Shown in pieces: positions 43,801-50,810 of a DNA stretch of 58,397 nucleotides (positions within the stretch are counted from its first letter, which is position 1; each line of letters opens with the position of its first letter). Position numbers and translations under genes: made by a program. The notes under the pieces were generated by a model, which was given only the letters and a program-made list of their open reading frames with translations, was not told where the DNA came from and made no database searches. The stretch is from Methanobrevibacter sp. (lineage in GTDB: Archaea; Methanobacteriota; Methanobacteria; Methanobacteriales; Methanobacteriaceae): NCBI RefSeq assembly GCF_017409525.1, contig NZ_JAFQSO010000020.1:1-58397 (forward strand). Reading direction: 5' to 3'.

Positions 43801-45873
43801 ATAGGCGCCAGTATAAATGTAGATTCACTAACAAACGAATATATTTTTGCTAAGGATTATGTAATCATCATAAATGATGATGACGGCAATCCTGCAGGCA
43901 ACGTTTCAATTGTGCTTGATTTGAATGGAACTAAAGAATTCACAACTGATGAGAATGGTCAAATTAAATTCAACATTTATGAAAATGATAAAACAATGAT
44001 AATTTCCATAAATGATGATTTGGGAAATCCTTTGAAAAACGTCAAATTATCAGTTAATTTAAATGGCACTAAGGAGTACAACACTGACTCAAAAGGTCAA
44101 ATTAAAGTATCCACTGCAGCTTTTGCTCCGGGAACTTATCCTGTCGATGTTTCTTTTGGCGGAAATGAAATTTATTCCGAATCAAATGCCACTGCAAAAT
44201 TAACAGTCGTCAAGTGCACAACCCAATTAACTGCAAATAGAGTGTCAACAAAATATGGTGAAAACAATGATTTAATCGTTATCTTAAAGGATAATCATGG
44301 AAATCCTATAAATGATGTTCAAGTATCTGTTGACTTGAATGGTGTTGAAAACTACACTACAGATAATGAGGGTCAAATCAACGTTTCAACAAGCAAACTT
44401 GCACCGGGCACATACATTGCAAAAATTCACTTTGGTGAAGATGATTATTGTTTTGGATGCGATATGGAAACAATAGTTGAAGTTAAAAAGTCAGCTACAC
44501 AAATAATAGCAAAGTCAGTTGAAACAACTTATAACAGTGGCGTTTTTTCCATTGTTTACTTAAAAGATATTGATGGGAGTCCTATAACAAATGCTCCATT
44601 ATCTGTTGACTTGGGCGGTGTTGAAAACTACACAACAGATGAAGATGGTGAAATAATATTATCTACTTATGGCTTGACTCCCGGCAACCATACTGTCATG
44701 ATTGAATTTAGCGAAAATGATTATTATACAGGTTCAAGCAATGAAATTTATATCAACATTGAAAAAATTGAAACTACATTAACAGCAGATGCAGTCGAAA
44801 CAGATTATGGTGTCAATGAAAATTTGTTTATTACTCTAAAAGATGGTGATCATGTTCCTATAATGAATGCTTCAGTATCTGTTGACTTGGACGGTATCAA
44901 AAACTACACTACCGATGAAACCGGCCAAATAATAATACCAATCCAAAACATGACTCCCGGCAAATACGTTGCTAAAATCAGTTTTGATGCAGAATACTAT
45001 ATTGCATCCGCTATAGAAACTTCAGTTCTCATTAATAAAATTGAATCCAAATTGACTGCAAATTCAGTTGCAACAACATATGGCATTAATGAAGATTTAA
45101 TTATTAAATTATCAGACAGTGATGACAATCCTATAGCAAATGTAACAGTGTCTGTTGAATTGGATAGTGTCAAAAAATACACAACTGATGAAAAAGGTCA
45201 AATAACAATACCTTCCAACAGCATCACTCCTGGAAGCTATATTGCCAAAATCAGTCTTGATGACAAATATCATAAGAGTTCCACTGTAGAAACTGCAGTT
45301 GTTGTTAATAAAATTACAACCAAGTTAACTGCAAATAATGTTACAGCAACTTATAATGTCAATAAGAAGTTAATTATTTCCCTAAAAGATGGTGACGGCA
45401 ATCCTATACAAAACATTTCAGTATCCGTTGATTTGGGAAGTGTTAAATATTACACCACTGATGAAAAAGGCCAAATTAACGTATCTGTTCAAAAGTTAAT
45501 TCCAAAAACTTATGTTGCTAAAATTAAGTTTAAAGGAAATAGTTATTATATTGAATCCGAGACTGCTGATGTAGTTGTTGTTAAAAAAGCAACCCCAAAA
45601 ATATCTGCCAAATCAAAAACATTCAAAGTAAAAACAAAAACCAAAAAATATGCAATAACCTTAAAAACCAACAAAAAACAAGCCATAAAAAACACTAACG
45701 TGTATTTAAAAGTAAATGGTAAAACATATGCTGCAAAAACCAACTCCAAAGGTGTTGCTACATTTAAACTTACCAAATTAACCAAAAAAGGTAAGTTCAA
45801 TGCAGTAGTTACTTATAAAGGAAACACATACTACAAGGCTAAAACTGTAAAACCAAAAATTACTGTTAAGTAG
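40807..45873 (+). CDS. Giant adhesin-like surface protein 2, 1688 aa
   Basis: A tandem relative of the preceding gene, starting 13 bases after it with GAGGAAT upstream, so cotranscribed. The signal peptide is LSIFLLSLLTLSVVSA. A long right-handed beta-helix (about 65-620) has over twenty coils of GGAxxxGxAxNCTFxxN type. About ten Ig-like modules follow (about 720-1590), and then the same Lys-rich C-terminal domain as its partner, nearly identical at DNA level. The order of Ig modules, including a half-length pair at positions four and five, matches adhesin 1. The Cys in each coil may form ladders. Likely cell-surface adhesion. Confidence 0.88.
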   Translation: MFNKKYLILSIFLLSLLTLSVVSASDNATEFISLKESNDAISIEETQAIGQSEDNTLMEPDGGTFSDLQRKIDNANASSTITLENNYTYDDGFNKEGILISKEITIEGNGFTIDANKTSRIFNVTSSGVVFKNIIFTNGHAEGNGGAISGSATAIGCTFNKNYANGDGGAVYNVNTEGCTFSGNCAEYRGGGIYNGNAINCTFTDNNYAGQAGGGMHTGDALNCIFTGNGAKDQGAAMYGGNAVGCTFENNKADNHGAAISNGNAVNCTFTRNHVNHNGGGIYNGNATDCNFKGNEAFRGGGIYNGIATNCMFVNNVVRETDDDDGDGGAMFGGAAYYCTFDTNYAHDDGDGAALSHSYAENCIFIKNHAADCGGAIYYTSAVNCNFTENSASGEGGAIYKGNATNCTFERNILDGDGEDGGAIRYGNAYNCNFTGNKAYHGGAMHSGYAENCTFIANSADGGGAGRYLDAKNCVFINCSSSNDGGAIHVGDVENCIFTGNHASDCGGAIYKGNATNCTFEENSADNGGAMHAGRENCKAQYCTFKYNEALDDSNWDETGGGATFDMNVYHSYFESNYAKGFGGAIHGGYAENCTFVGNDAKQQGSISAKSKRVLCKTKIASSYYDYETEIPVGHITVDSKGKTEFNGRDNLTIMLSIDQQNYNYYELYVHATGPNNYDKTFYTLSSYDWMVNLTRSGKYHIEIGAVDIPEVEVYSMNITFYSIVNMTTYDISTTYGEDESYVITLRDNFNNPISNVTVNVDLNIVKDYTTDENGQINISIKDLKPGTYNAKATFDNINYDRTIKISTIFIDKQAVTLMPNTLVTTYNSNDVIIISLYDNKNKPIKNITLSADLNGTKNYTTDKQGQIEISPKGLIPDTYLIDVVFEGNEFYHNSKSTGKVIIQKDFTKLIANTMIATYNDGKQLTITLTDGYDNPIREASIVVDLDGGSKKYTTDKNGQIKISHEHLTPDTYEVNVTFKGNDLYKESETATTLVINKIGASINVDSLTNEYIFAKDYVIIINDDDGNPAGNVSIVLDLNGTKEFTTDENGQIKFNIYENDKTMIISINDDLGNPLKNVKLSVNLNGTKEYNTDSKGQIKVSTAAFAPGTYPVDVSFGGNEIYSESNATAKLTVVKCTTQLTANRVSTKYGENNDLIVILKDNHGNPINDVQVSVDLNGVENYTTDNEGQINVSTSKLAPGTYIAKIHFGEDDYCFGCDMETIVEVKKSATQIIAKSVETTYNSGVFSIVYLKDIDGSPITNAPLSVDLGGVENYTTDEDGEIILSTYGLTPGNHTVMIEFSENDYYTGSSNEIYINIEKIETTLTADAVETDYGVNENLFITLKDGDHVPIMNASVSVDLDGIKNYTTDETGQIIIPIQNMTPGKYVAKISFDAEYYIASAIETSVLINKIESKLTANSVATTYGINEDLIIKLSDSDDNPIANVTVSVELDSVKKYTTDEKGQITIPSNSITPGSYIAKISLDDKYHKSSTVETAVVVNKITTKLTANNVTATYNVNKKLIISLKDGDGNPIQNISVSVDLGSVKYYTTDEKGQINVSVQKLIPKTYVAKIKFKGNSYYIESETADVVVVKKATPKISAKSKTFKVKTKTKKYAITLKTNKKQAIKNTNVYLKVNGKTYAAKTNSKGVATFKLTKLTKKGKFNAVVTYKGNTYYKAKTVKPKITVK

Positions 45874-45908
45874 ATGTTTCACTAACATCTACAACTATTC
45901 TTTTTTTT
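45870..45908 (+). terminator. Adhesin 2 terminator hairpin
   Basis: GTAGATGTT pairs perfectly with AACATCTAC (45884-45892) around TCACT. It contains the TAG stop and is followed by a run of eight T. Confidence 0.7.
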
Positions 45909-45954
45909 AGACAGAACCTATTTTAAAAGAGCCATCATTGCATTCATGATGAAT

Positions 45955-46257
45955 CTAATTAATCATTTCTTTCACTATTTCAGCAATGCCTGAATCGGTC
46001 AATTCATCTTTATTGTCAAGTATATACTGGCTGAATGAACTATGTTGGTTTATGTTAGTGGTGTGGTTATCTTTAACATAGCTAATGAAAATAAAGAATT
46101 GTCCTATATTATTTAAAAAACTGCTCATTACTTTCAAAATACTATCATTTACCAGGTATTTTGTTGGATGGAATAGGCTAGATGAACGTAAATTTTTACT
46201 AGAAAACTTGTCCATTTTTGAGCAATCTTTTCTGCTATTTGGGTGGTAATCATTCAT
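45955..46257 (-). CDS. Hypothetical protein, 100 aa
   Basis: A minus-strand frame beginning MNDYHPNSRKDCSKMDKFSS, basic and Ser/Asn-rich at first, with one hydrophobic patch in the middle (NNIGQFFIFISYV) and an acidic end. There is no good ribosome site before the ATG. It lies between the adhesins and the DUF116 gene, 12 bases after the latter. It might be a leftover of a mobile element. Existence is uncertain. Confidence 0.35.
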   Translation of the reverse strand: MNDYHPNSRKDCSKMDKFSSKNLRSSSLFHPTKYLVNDSILKVMSSFLNNIGQFFIFISYVKDNHTTNINQHSSFSQYILDNKDELTDSGIAEIVKEMIN

Positions 46258-46268
46258 GTTTTGGTATA

Positions 46269-46281
46269 ACTAGTATTTGGA
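46269..46281 (+). repeat. Right copy of the 13-nt direct repeat at the end of the DUF116 gene
   Basis: ACTAGTATTTGGA, identical to 36234-36246. On the minus strand it contains the last codons and TAG stop of the DUF116 gene, like an attachment site that restores a gene end. Confidence 0.3.
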
Positions 46282-46908
46282 ATCTATTTTTTCAAATACT
46301 TTTTTAACATTTACCCTTGTTTCAAAACAACCTGTTTTTTCAAGCAAAACTCCTTGCGGGTAAAAATCAGACAATAACATCATCATTTGATTTAAGTCTT
46401 CATGGCAGGCCACACCGAGAACAGCTTTAAACTTATTTTCCATGACTATCTTCTTAACAAAACTTGAACCTGGCACAATATACAATTTATATCCTAATGG
46501 CTCTGCTTTTTTCTTGATGACTCCTATGGAGCATAATCCGCATTCCGTACAGTTGAGTCCCTCTTTTTGAAGTGTTGCTGGACAGTCCCTATGCCTTAAG
46601 CAATGAGGCAGGAATATTAAAGTTTTTTCAGCGGGAATTTCTCTAAATTTTTCTTTGTTGACATCATCCCTGACCTTTATTGCCATATCATCAATAAAAT
46701 GTTCATTTAGTTTCAAAACACTCGCAATGGTTTTAAACGGTGAATACAGCAGATCAACAACGAAGAGTATGAACCTTGGAAATTTTATTTTGTTTTTTCG
46801 TGCAAGCAATCCCAGAATTAAAACTGCAATGAACAGTATTGCGATTACAATAATTAGTAAAACCACTAATTTGCCTAAAAATGTGTAAAAAGAGTCAATG
46901 AATATCAT
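46270..46908 (-). CDS. DUF116 family protein with membrane anchor and Cys clusters
   Basis: 212 residues. One or two hydrophobic helices at the N-terminus (about 10-35, LVVLLIIVIAILFIAVLILGLL) are followed by the DUF116 domain: FLPHCLRHRDCPATL, GLNCTECGLCSIG, YIVPGSSFVKKIV and LGVACHEDLNQMM. Seven or more cysteines suggest an Fe-S or zinc site. DUF116 proteins are widespread in methanogens with no firmly known role. The gene is eight bases after the 150-aa gene in a small operon. Confidence 0.85.
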   Translation of the reverse strand: MIFIDSFYTFLGKLVVLLIIVIAILFIAVLILGLLARKNKIKFPRFILFVVDLLYSPFKTIASVLKLNEHFIDDMAIKVRDDVNKEKFREIPAEKTLIFLPHCLRHRDCPATLQKEGLNCTECGLCSIGVIKKKAEPLGYKLYIVPGSSFVKKIVMENKFKAVLGVACHEDLNQMMMLLSDFYPQGVLLEKTGCFETRVNVKKVFEKIDSKY

Positions 46909-46916
46909 TATTTAAC

Positions 46917-47369
46917 CTAAAATTTCTCAATGGAATAATTATCAAAGTCTTTATTCAATCTGACGCCTGTTGGTGTTTTTGTAATTTCAAGGCCGGATAG
47001 GCTGTCGCAGGAACACAATACATTTTGTTCGGGGTGGGTTCCGGGAATGATATTGCAGTTTAAGTTTACCTGATCGCCTATTGACAGGACTGTTTCAAGT
47101 CGTTTTGTTGAGGGATGGTCTTTATTTAAAATCACTATTGGGGATGACTCTTCCCGGCTTAGATATGCCTGTGAGCGTATGGCACGCCTGTCCTTTTTGA
47201 AGTTGGACACGGCTATGATATCGTCTGATTCTAAAAATTGCACTATTTCTTCATTATCTTGTGTTGCGATAAATAACATCTTATTTTCATATGCTACCTT
47301 AATGACACCAACAATTCCGGTTTCGCCTTCAAGAAATAGAATCTCGTCATTTTCAAAATCAATATCCAT
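46917..47369 (-). CDS. Conserved hypothetical protein, 150 aa
   Basis: GTGAT lies before ATG 47369. The protein is acidic and beta-rich (MDIDFENDEILFLEGETGIV onward), with two Cys in a VLCSCDSLSGL segment and no membrane helix. The C-terminal third may be a small beta-barrel. I do not recognise a family. It is placed between a zinc-ribbon microprotein and the DUF116 gene, and is probably cotranscribed with both. Confidence 0.65.
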   Translation of the reverse strand: MDIDFENDEILFLEGETGIVGVIKVAYENKMLFIATQDNEEIVQFLESDDIIAVSNFKKDRRAIRSQAYLSREESSPIVILNKDHPSTKRLETVLSIGDQVNLNCNIIPGTHPEQNVLCSCDSLSGLEITKTPTGVRLNKDFDNYSIEKF

Positions 47370-47405
47370 TTTATCACAAAAATAAAAAAAGTAGAGTAAA
47401 TAAAT

Positions 47406-47561
47406 TTACTCTGCAAGTTCAACATTGTCGCTTTGACAGGATGGACAAACTACCTTTTTTCCAAGACCTTTAAAGGTATTTCCACAGTCTTTGCAACGAT
47501 ATTTTTTAGTTTTCAATTTTGCCAAATCAATGTCGGCCATTGGCCCTCCGCTTGAACACAT
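47406..47561 (-). CDS. Zinc-ribbon microprotein, 51 aa
   Basis: From ATG 47561, preceded by GGTGAT, the frame encodes MCSSGGPMADIDLAKLKTKK, then YRCKDCGNTFKGLGKK and VVCPSCQSDNVELAE. The pattern CxxC-X12-CxxC is one rubredoxin-like zinc ribbon. Small ribbons like this are common in methanogens and often bind RNA polymerase or a partner enzyme. First gene of the operon with the 150-aa and DUF116 genes; 36 bases to the next. Confidence 0.75.
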   Translation of the reverse strand: MCSSGGPMADIDLAKLKTKKYRCKDCGNTFKGLGKKVVCPSCQSDNVELAE

Positions 47562-47599
47562 TTAAAATCACCTATAATATTATATATATTATATATTAT

Positions 47600-48616
47600 T
47601 TAATATTTTATTACTGAGGATATATTTTTAATCTTTTCATCAATCTTTTCATCTTTTGTTAGATTGTAAATAATTTCATAAAAGTATAATGACTGGTTGT
47701 ACAGCATATTTTTTTCATATTCTTCTGCCAGTTCGTTGAGGGTGGTTAAAATGAATGGATTGACGCCAAGCTGTATGTTCTTTTCTTCGATTATTTTAAT
47801 GGATTCCTCTATGCTTAAATTAGTGTCATGGCCTTTTGTCTCGATGTAATGCAGTTCACTGTAGGCCATCACGTTCATTTCAAATGTCATACTGTATTTG
47901 AATAGTGCAACAGCCGCATTCAAGTCGTTTTCTTCAATATAGAAGTAACCCAAGTTCCTATAGCATCTTGCTATGTCCTGCGGATAGTAGGAGTATGTTA
48001 AAGCTTCTGTCGTGTACATGAAAAACTTATTGAAGCTGGGAGTACGGGTTTTGTAGATTTCACTTAATTCCAATATGACTCTGGCGGAAACGGGGTTTAT
48101 CTTTTTGGCCTTCTTTAAACTTTCTTCTGCCTCTTTCAGCCGATTGTCTTCAAAAAGTAAAAATCCGTAGATATAATATAAATCAAGCAGGGGTTTATTG
48201 TCAGGTATGAGTCTGACTTCTTTTTCAGCGCCGACATATTTTCTGAACAATATCTCTTCTAATGGATTGGTGAAGCTATGGTATTCGCTGACTTTGTCGT
48301 CTTCAAACATTCCAGGAAAACTTTCCATAAACCCATCAAGTTCAATTAAAGCTTTCTTGTAGTCTCCGACTTCAATATATTCTGAAATCTTGTTTAGGAG
48401 GTCCATTATCGGATTTTCATTTTCGGATATGTTAACAAACTCTTCTTTTTCTTCATCACTTAGGCAATCCCACATCATTCGGGATACTTCGCGTATTATC
48501 TCCTTGTTGTAGGGATGGTCTTTATACTTCTCGATTTGTGCGGACAGATATTTTCTATTTAAATCCTTGTTTTGGCCCAAATTAGCTTTAATTTCGTCTA
48601 TTATCTCTTCGTACAT
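47600..48616 (-). CDS. Tetratricopeptide-repeat protein, 338 aa
   Basis: AGGTG lies eight bases before ATG 48616; GTG 48622 would add two residues. After a helical N-terminal part (to about 90), TPR-like helix pairs run to the end: LYYIYGFLLFEDNRLKEAEE, KKINPVSARVILELSEIYK, ARCYRNLGYFYIEENDLNAA, and NELAEEYEKNMLYNQSLYFY. Cytoplasmic, no enzyme motif. A protein-protein scaffold is inferred. It is divergent from thsA and shares the region holding an inverted repeat. Confidence 0.78.
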   Translation of the reverse strand: MYEEIIDEIKANLGQNKDLNRKYLSAQIEKYKDHPYNKEIIREVSRMMWDCLSDEEKEEFVNISENENPIMDLLNKISEYIEVGDYKKALIELDGFMESFPGMFEDDKVSEYHSFTNPLEEILFRKYVGAEKEVRLIPDNKPLLDLYYIYGFLLFEDNRLKEAEESLKKAKKINPVSARVILELSEIYKTRTPSFNKFFMYTTEALTYSYYPQDIARCYRNLGYFYIEENDLNAAVALFKYSMTFEMNVMAYSELHYIETKGHDTNLSIEESIKIIEEKNIQLGVNPFILTTLNELAEEYEKNMLYNQSLYFYEIIYNLTKDEKIDEKIKNISSVIKY

Positions 48617-48640
48617 TAACACACCTAAAGTTATTTTAAT

Positions 48641-48662
48641 AGGTAATCTTTTTATATTACCT
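48641..48662. promoter_or_regulatory. Inverted repeat between the TPR gene and thsA
   Basis: AGGTAAT (48641-48647) and ATTACCT (48656-48662) are perfect inverted 7-mers around CTTTTTAT. The site lies between two divergent genes and about 75 bases before the thsA start. It could be an operator for heat-shock or TPR-gene control. The protein is unknown. Confidence 0.45.
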
Positions 48663-48735
48663 CTAACCCATATAGTATATGTATAAAAAACTTATTTTTA
48701 TATTATGTTATTAGAAAATTAAAGGTGATTATGAA

Positions 48736-50388
48736 ATGGCAAATCAACCAGTATTTATTCTTCCTGAGGGGACTGAAAGATATTCAAAAAGAGATGCTTT
48801 AAGAATGAATATCACAGCCGCTAAAGTATTAGCAGGCATTGTAAGAACTACTTTAGGCCCTAAAGGTATGGACAAAATGTTAGTTAACTCATTAGGCGAC
48901 GTCACTGTCACCAATGATGGTGCGACTATCATGAGAGAAATGGAAATTAACCAACCTGCAGCTAGAATGCTTGTAGAAACCGCTAAAAAACAAGAGGACA
49001 TTGTCGGTGATGGAACAACCTCTGTTGTTGTTATAGCAGGTGAATTATTAAGCAAAGCTGAAGAATTATTAGATGACGGTATTGCAACTTCTGTTGTTGT
49101 TAAAGGATTCAGAAATGCAACCGCAAAGGCTGTTGAACTTTTAAAAGACATCGCAATAGATGCAGATGATAAGGATACTCTTAAAAAAGTGGCTGTAACT
49201 GCAATGAGCGGTAAAGGTTCCGATTATGCAAAAGAACATTTGGCAGAATTAGTTGTGGAAGCGGCCTTAAGAATCGAGGAAGACGGAAAATCCGAAATTG
49301 ACAACATCAATATACAAAGAGTTTCAGGCGATTCTGTTGAGGATTCATTTTTAGCAGAGGGTATTGTAATCGATAAAGCTCCTTTATCAAAAAACATGCC
49401 GAAAGATGTTAAAGATGCAAAGATTGCTATTGTCAAATATCCTATTGAATTGAAAGATATCAACACAGAAGCTAAGATTGACATTACCAGTCCTGATCAG
49501 TTTGAAGCTTTCTTAAACCAAGAAGAGCAAATGATTAAGGATTTGGTCAATAAGGTTCTTGATTCCGGCGCTAATGTATTATTCTGTCAAAAAGGTATTG
49601 ATGATATGGCAGAACATTACCTGAAAAAGGCAGGGATCATGGCTTATAAAAGAGTTAAAAAATCAGACATTGAAAGAATTTCCAAAGCCACTGGAGCTAA
49701 GCTTGTAACTGATATCGAGGATTTATCTGAAGAGAAATTAGGTGTTGCAGGCCATGTATATCTTGATAAGTTATTTGACCATGAATTGACTTTCATTGAA
49801 GAATGTGAAAATCCGAAAGCCTCTTCCATTGTCTTAAGAGGCAGTACCCGTTATGTAACAGAACAAATCTCCAGAGCAATCGATGACGCTTTAGGCGTGG
49901 TTGCCGCAACCATTGAAGAAGGTAAAGTTCTCATTGGCGGAGGAGCTTGTGAAATTGATTTGGTCAAACAGTTAAGAGATTATGGTGAATCTGTAAGTGG
50001 AAGAGAGCAATTGGCAATTTTAAAATTCGCTGAAGCTTTAGAAGTTATTCCAAGAACCTTAATTGAAAATGCAGGTTTAGACACAATTAACCTGATTGCT
50101 GATTTAAAGGCAGCTCACGAAGAATCCAAATTCATAGGCATTAACGTATTCACTGGTGAAGTGGTTGATATGAAGGATGCTGGAGTTATTGAACCTTTAA
50201 GAGTTAAGATCCAAGCACTTCAATCAGCTGGCGAAGCATGTGAAATGATTTTACGTATTGATGATATGATTGCTGCAAGAAATGCATTGAATTCTACCGG
50301 ACCTGATGAGTCTGGTAATGATGCAAGTGGTATGCCACCAATGCCACCAGCACCTGGTATGGGCGGCGGAATGCCTCCAATGATGTAA
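48736..50388 (+). CDS. thsA: Thermosome subunit (group II chaperonin)
   Basis: Folds proteins in the cytoplasm as a two-ring 16-mer. Key parts: [20 protein letters not shown] and [12 protein letters not shown] near the start, [16 protein letters not shown] with the catalytic Asp, then a late [16 protein letters not shown] and the Gly/Met-rich tail ([10 protein letters not shown]). The 550-residue length is usual. AAGGTGATT precedes the start. It has its own promoter (TATA near 48695); the gene next door is divergent. Confidence 0.97.
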   Translation: MANQPVFILPEGTERYSKRDALRMNITAAKVLAGIVRTTLGPKGMDKMLVNSLGDVTVTNDGATIMREMEINQPAARMLVETAKKQEDIVGDGTTSVVVIAGELLSKAEELLDDGIATSVVVKGFRNATAKAVELLKDIAIDADDKDTLKKVAVTAMSGKGSDYAKEHLAELVVEAALRIEEDGKSEIDNINIQRVSGDSVEDSFLAEGIVIDKAPLSKNMPKDVKDAKIAIVKYPIELKDINTEAKIDITSPDQFEAFLNQEEQMIKDLVNKVLDSGANVLFCQKGIDDMAEHYLKKAGIMAYKRVKKSDIERISKATGAKLVTDIEDLSEEKLGVAGHVYLDKLFDHELTFIEECENPKASSIVLRGSTRYVTEQISRAIDDALGVVAATIEEGKVLIGGGACEIDLVKQLRDYGESVSGREQLAILKFAEALEVIPRTLIENAGLDTINLIADLKAAHEESKFIGINVFTGEVVDMKDAGVIEPLRVKIQALQSAGEACEMILRIDDMIAARNALNSTGPDESGNDASGMPPMPPAPGMGGGMPPMM

Positions 50389-50417
50389 ACTTTTTAAAAA
50401 TTTTACATCTTTTTTCT
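50382..50417 (+). terminator. thsA terminator hairpin
   Basis: GATGTAAA (50382-50389) pairs with TTTACATC (50402-50409), spanning the TAA stop, with a further A/T-rich inner stem and a T-run after. Confidence 0.65.
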
Positions 50418-50810
50418 TTTTTTGATTATAATTGCTTATTTTTAATTATACTCTATTAAACTAATTGTTTTTTATTCTAACTAAACTTAAATCTATGTTT
50501 TTTCTTTATATAGCTTTTAATTATATGTTATTTTATATAATAACTAATTCAATTATGATTTATACTTTAATATAGTTACTTTACTTAAAATATAAATCCA
50601 TATGGTTTAATCCTTTTAGAGCCATATTTAAGTATAATTTTACTTAACTTCCTATTTTCATAAAGTTTTAAACTTATTTTTAAAAAATAAAAGAGTATAA
50701 TCCTTTTTTCTAAATAAAAAGGTTTATATAACATATTTGTAATAAATAATGATGAAGTGAGATTTATAAACTCACAGATGTTTAAAAAATTGTTATGGAG
50801 GTAAATTATT
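50418..50810 (+). promoter_or_regulatory. Promoter and leader of the 1339-aa wall-protein gene
   Basis: Mostly AT-rich with no supported gene. A TATA box lies in AAGGTTTATATAACAT (50728-50743). About 60 bases of leader hold a dyad, GTGAG-N9-CTCAC (50757-50775), and a strong GGAGGT (50796-50801) before the TTG start. The dyad may form a 5'-UTR hairpin. Confidence 0.5.
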
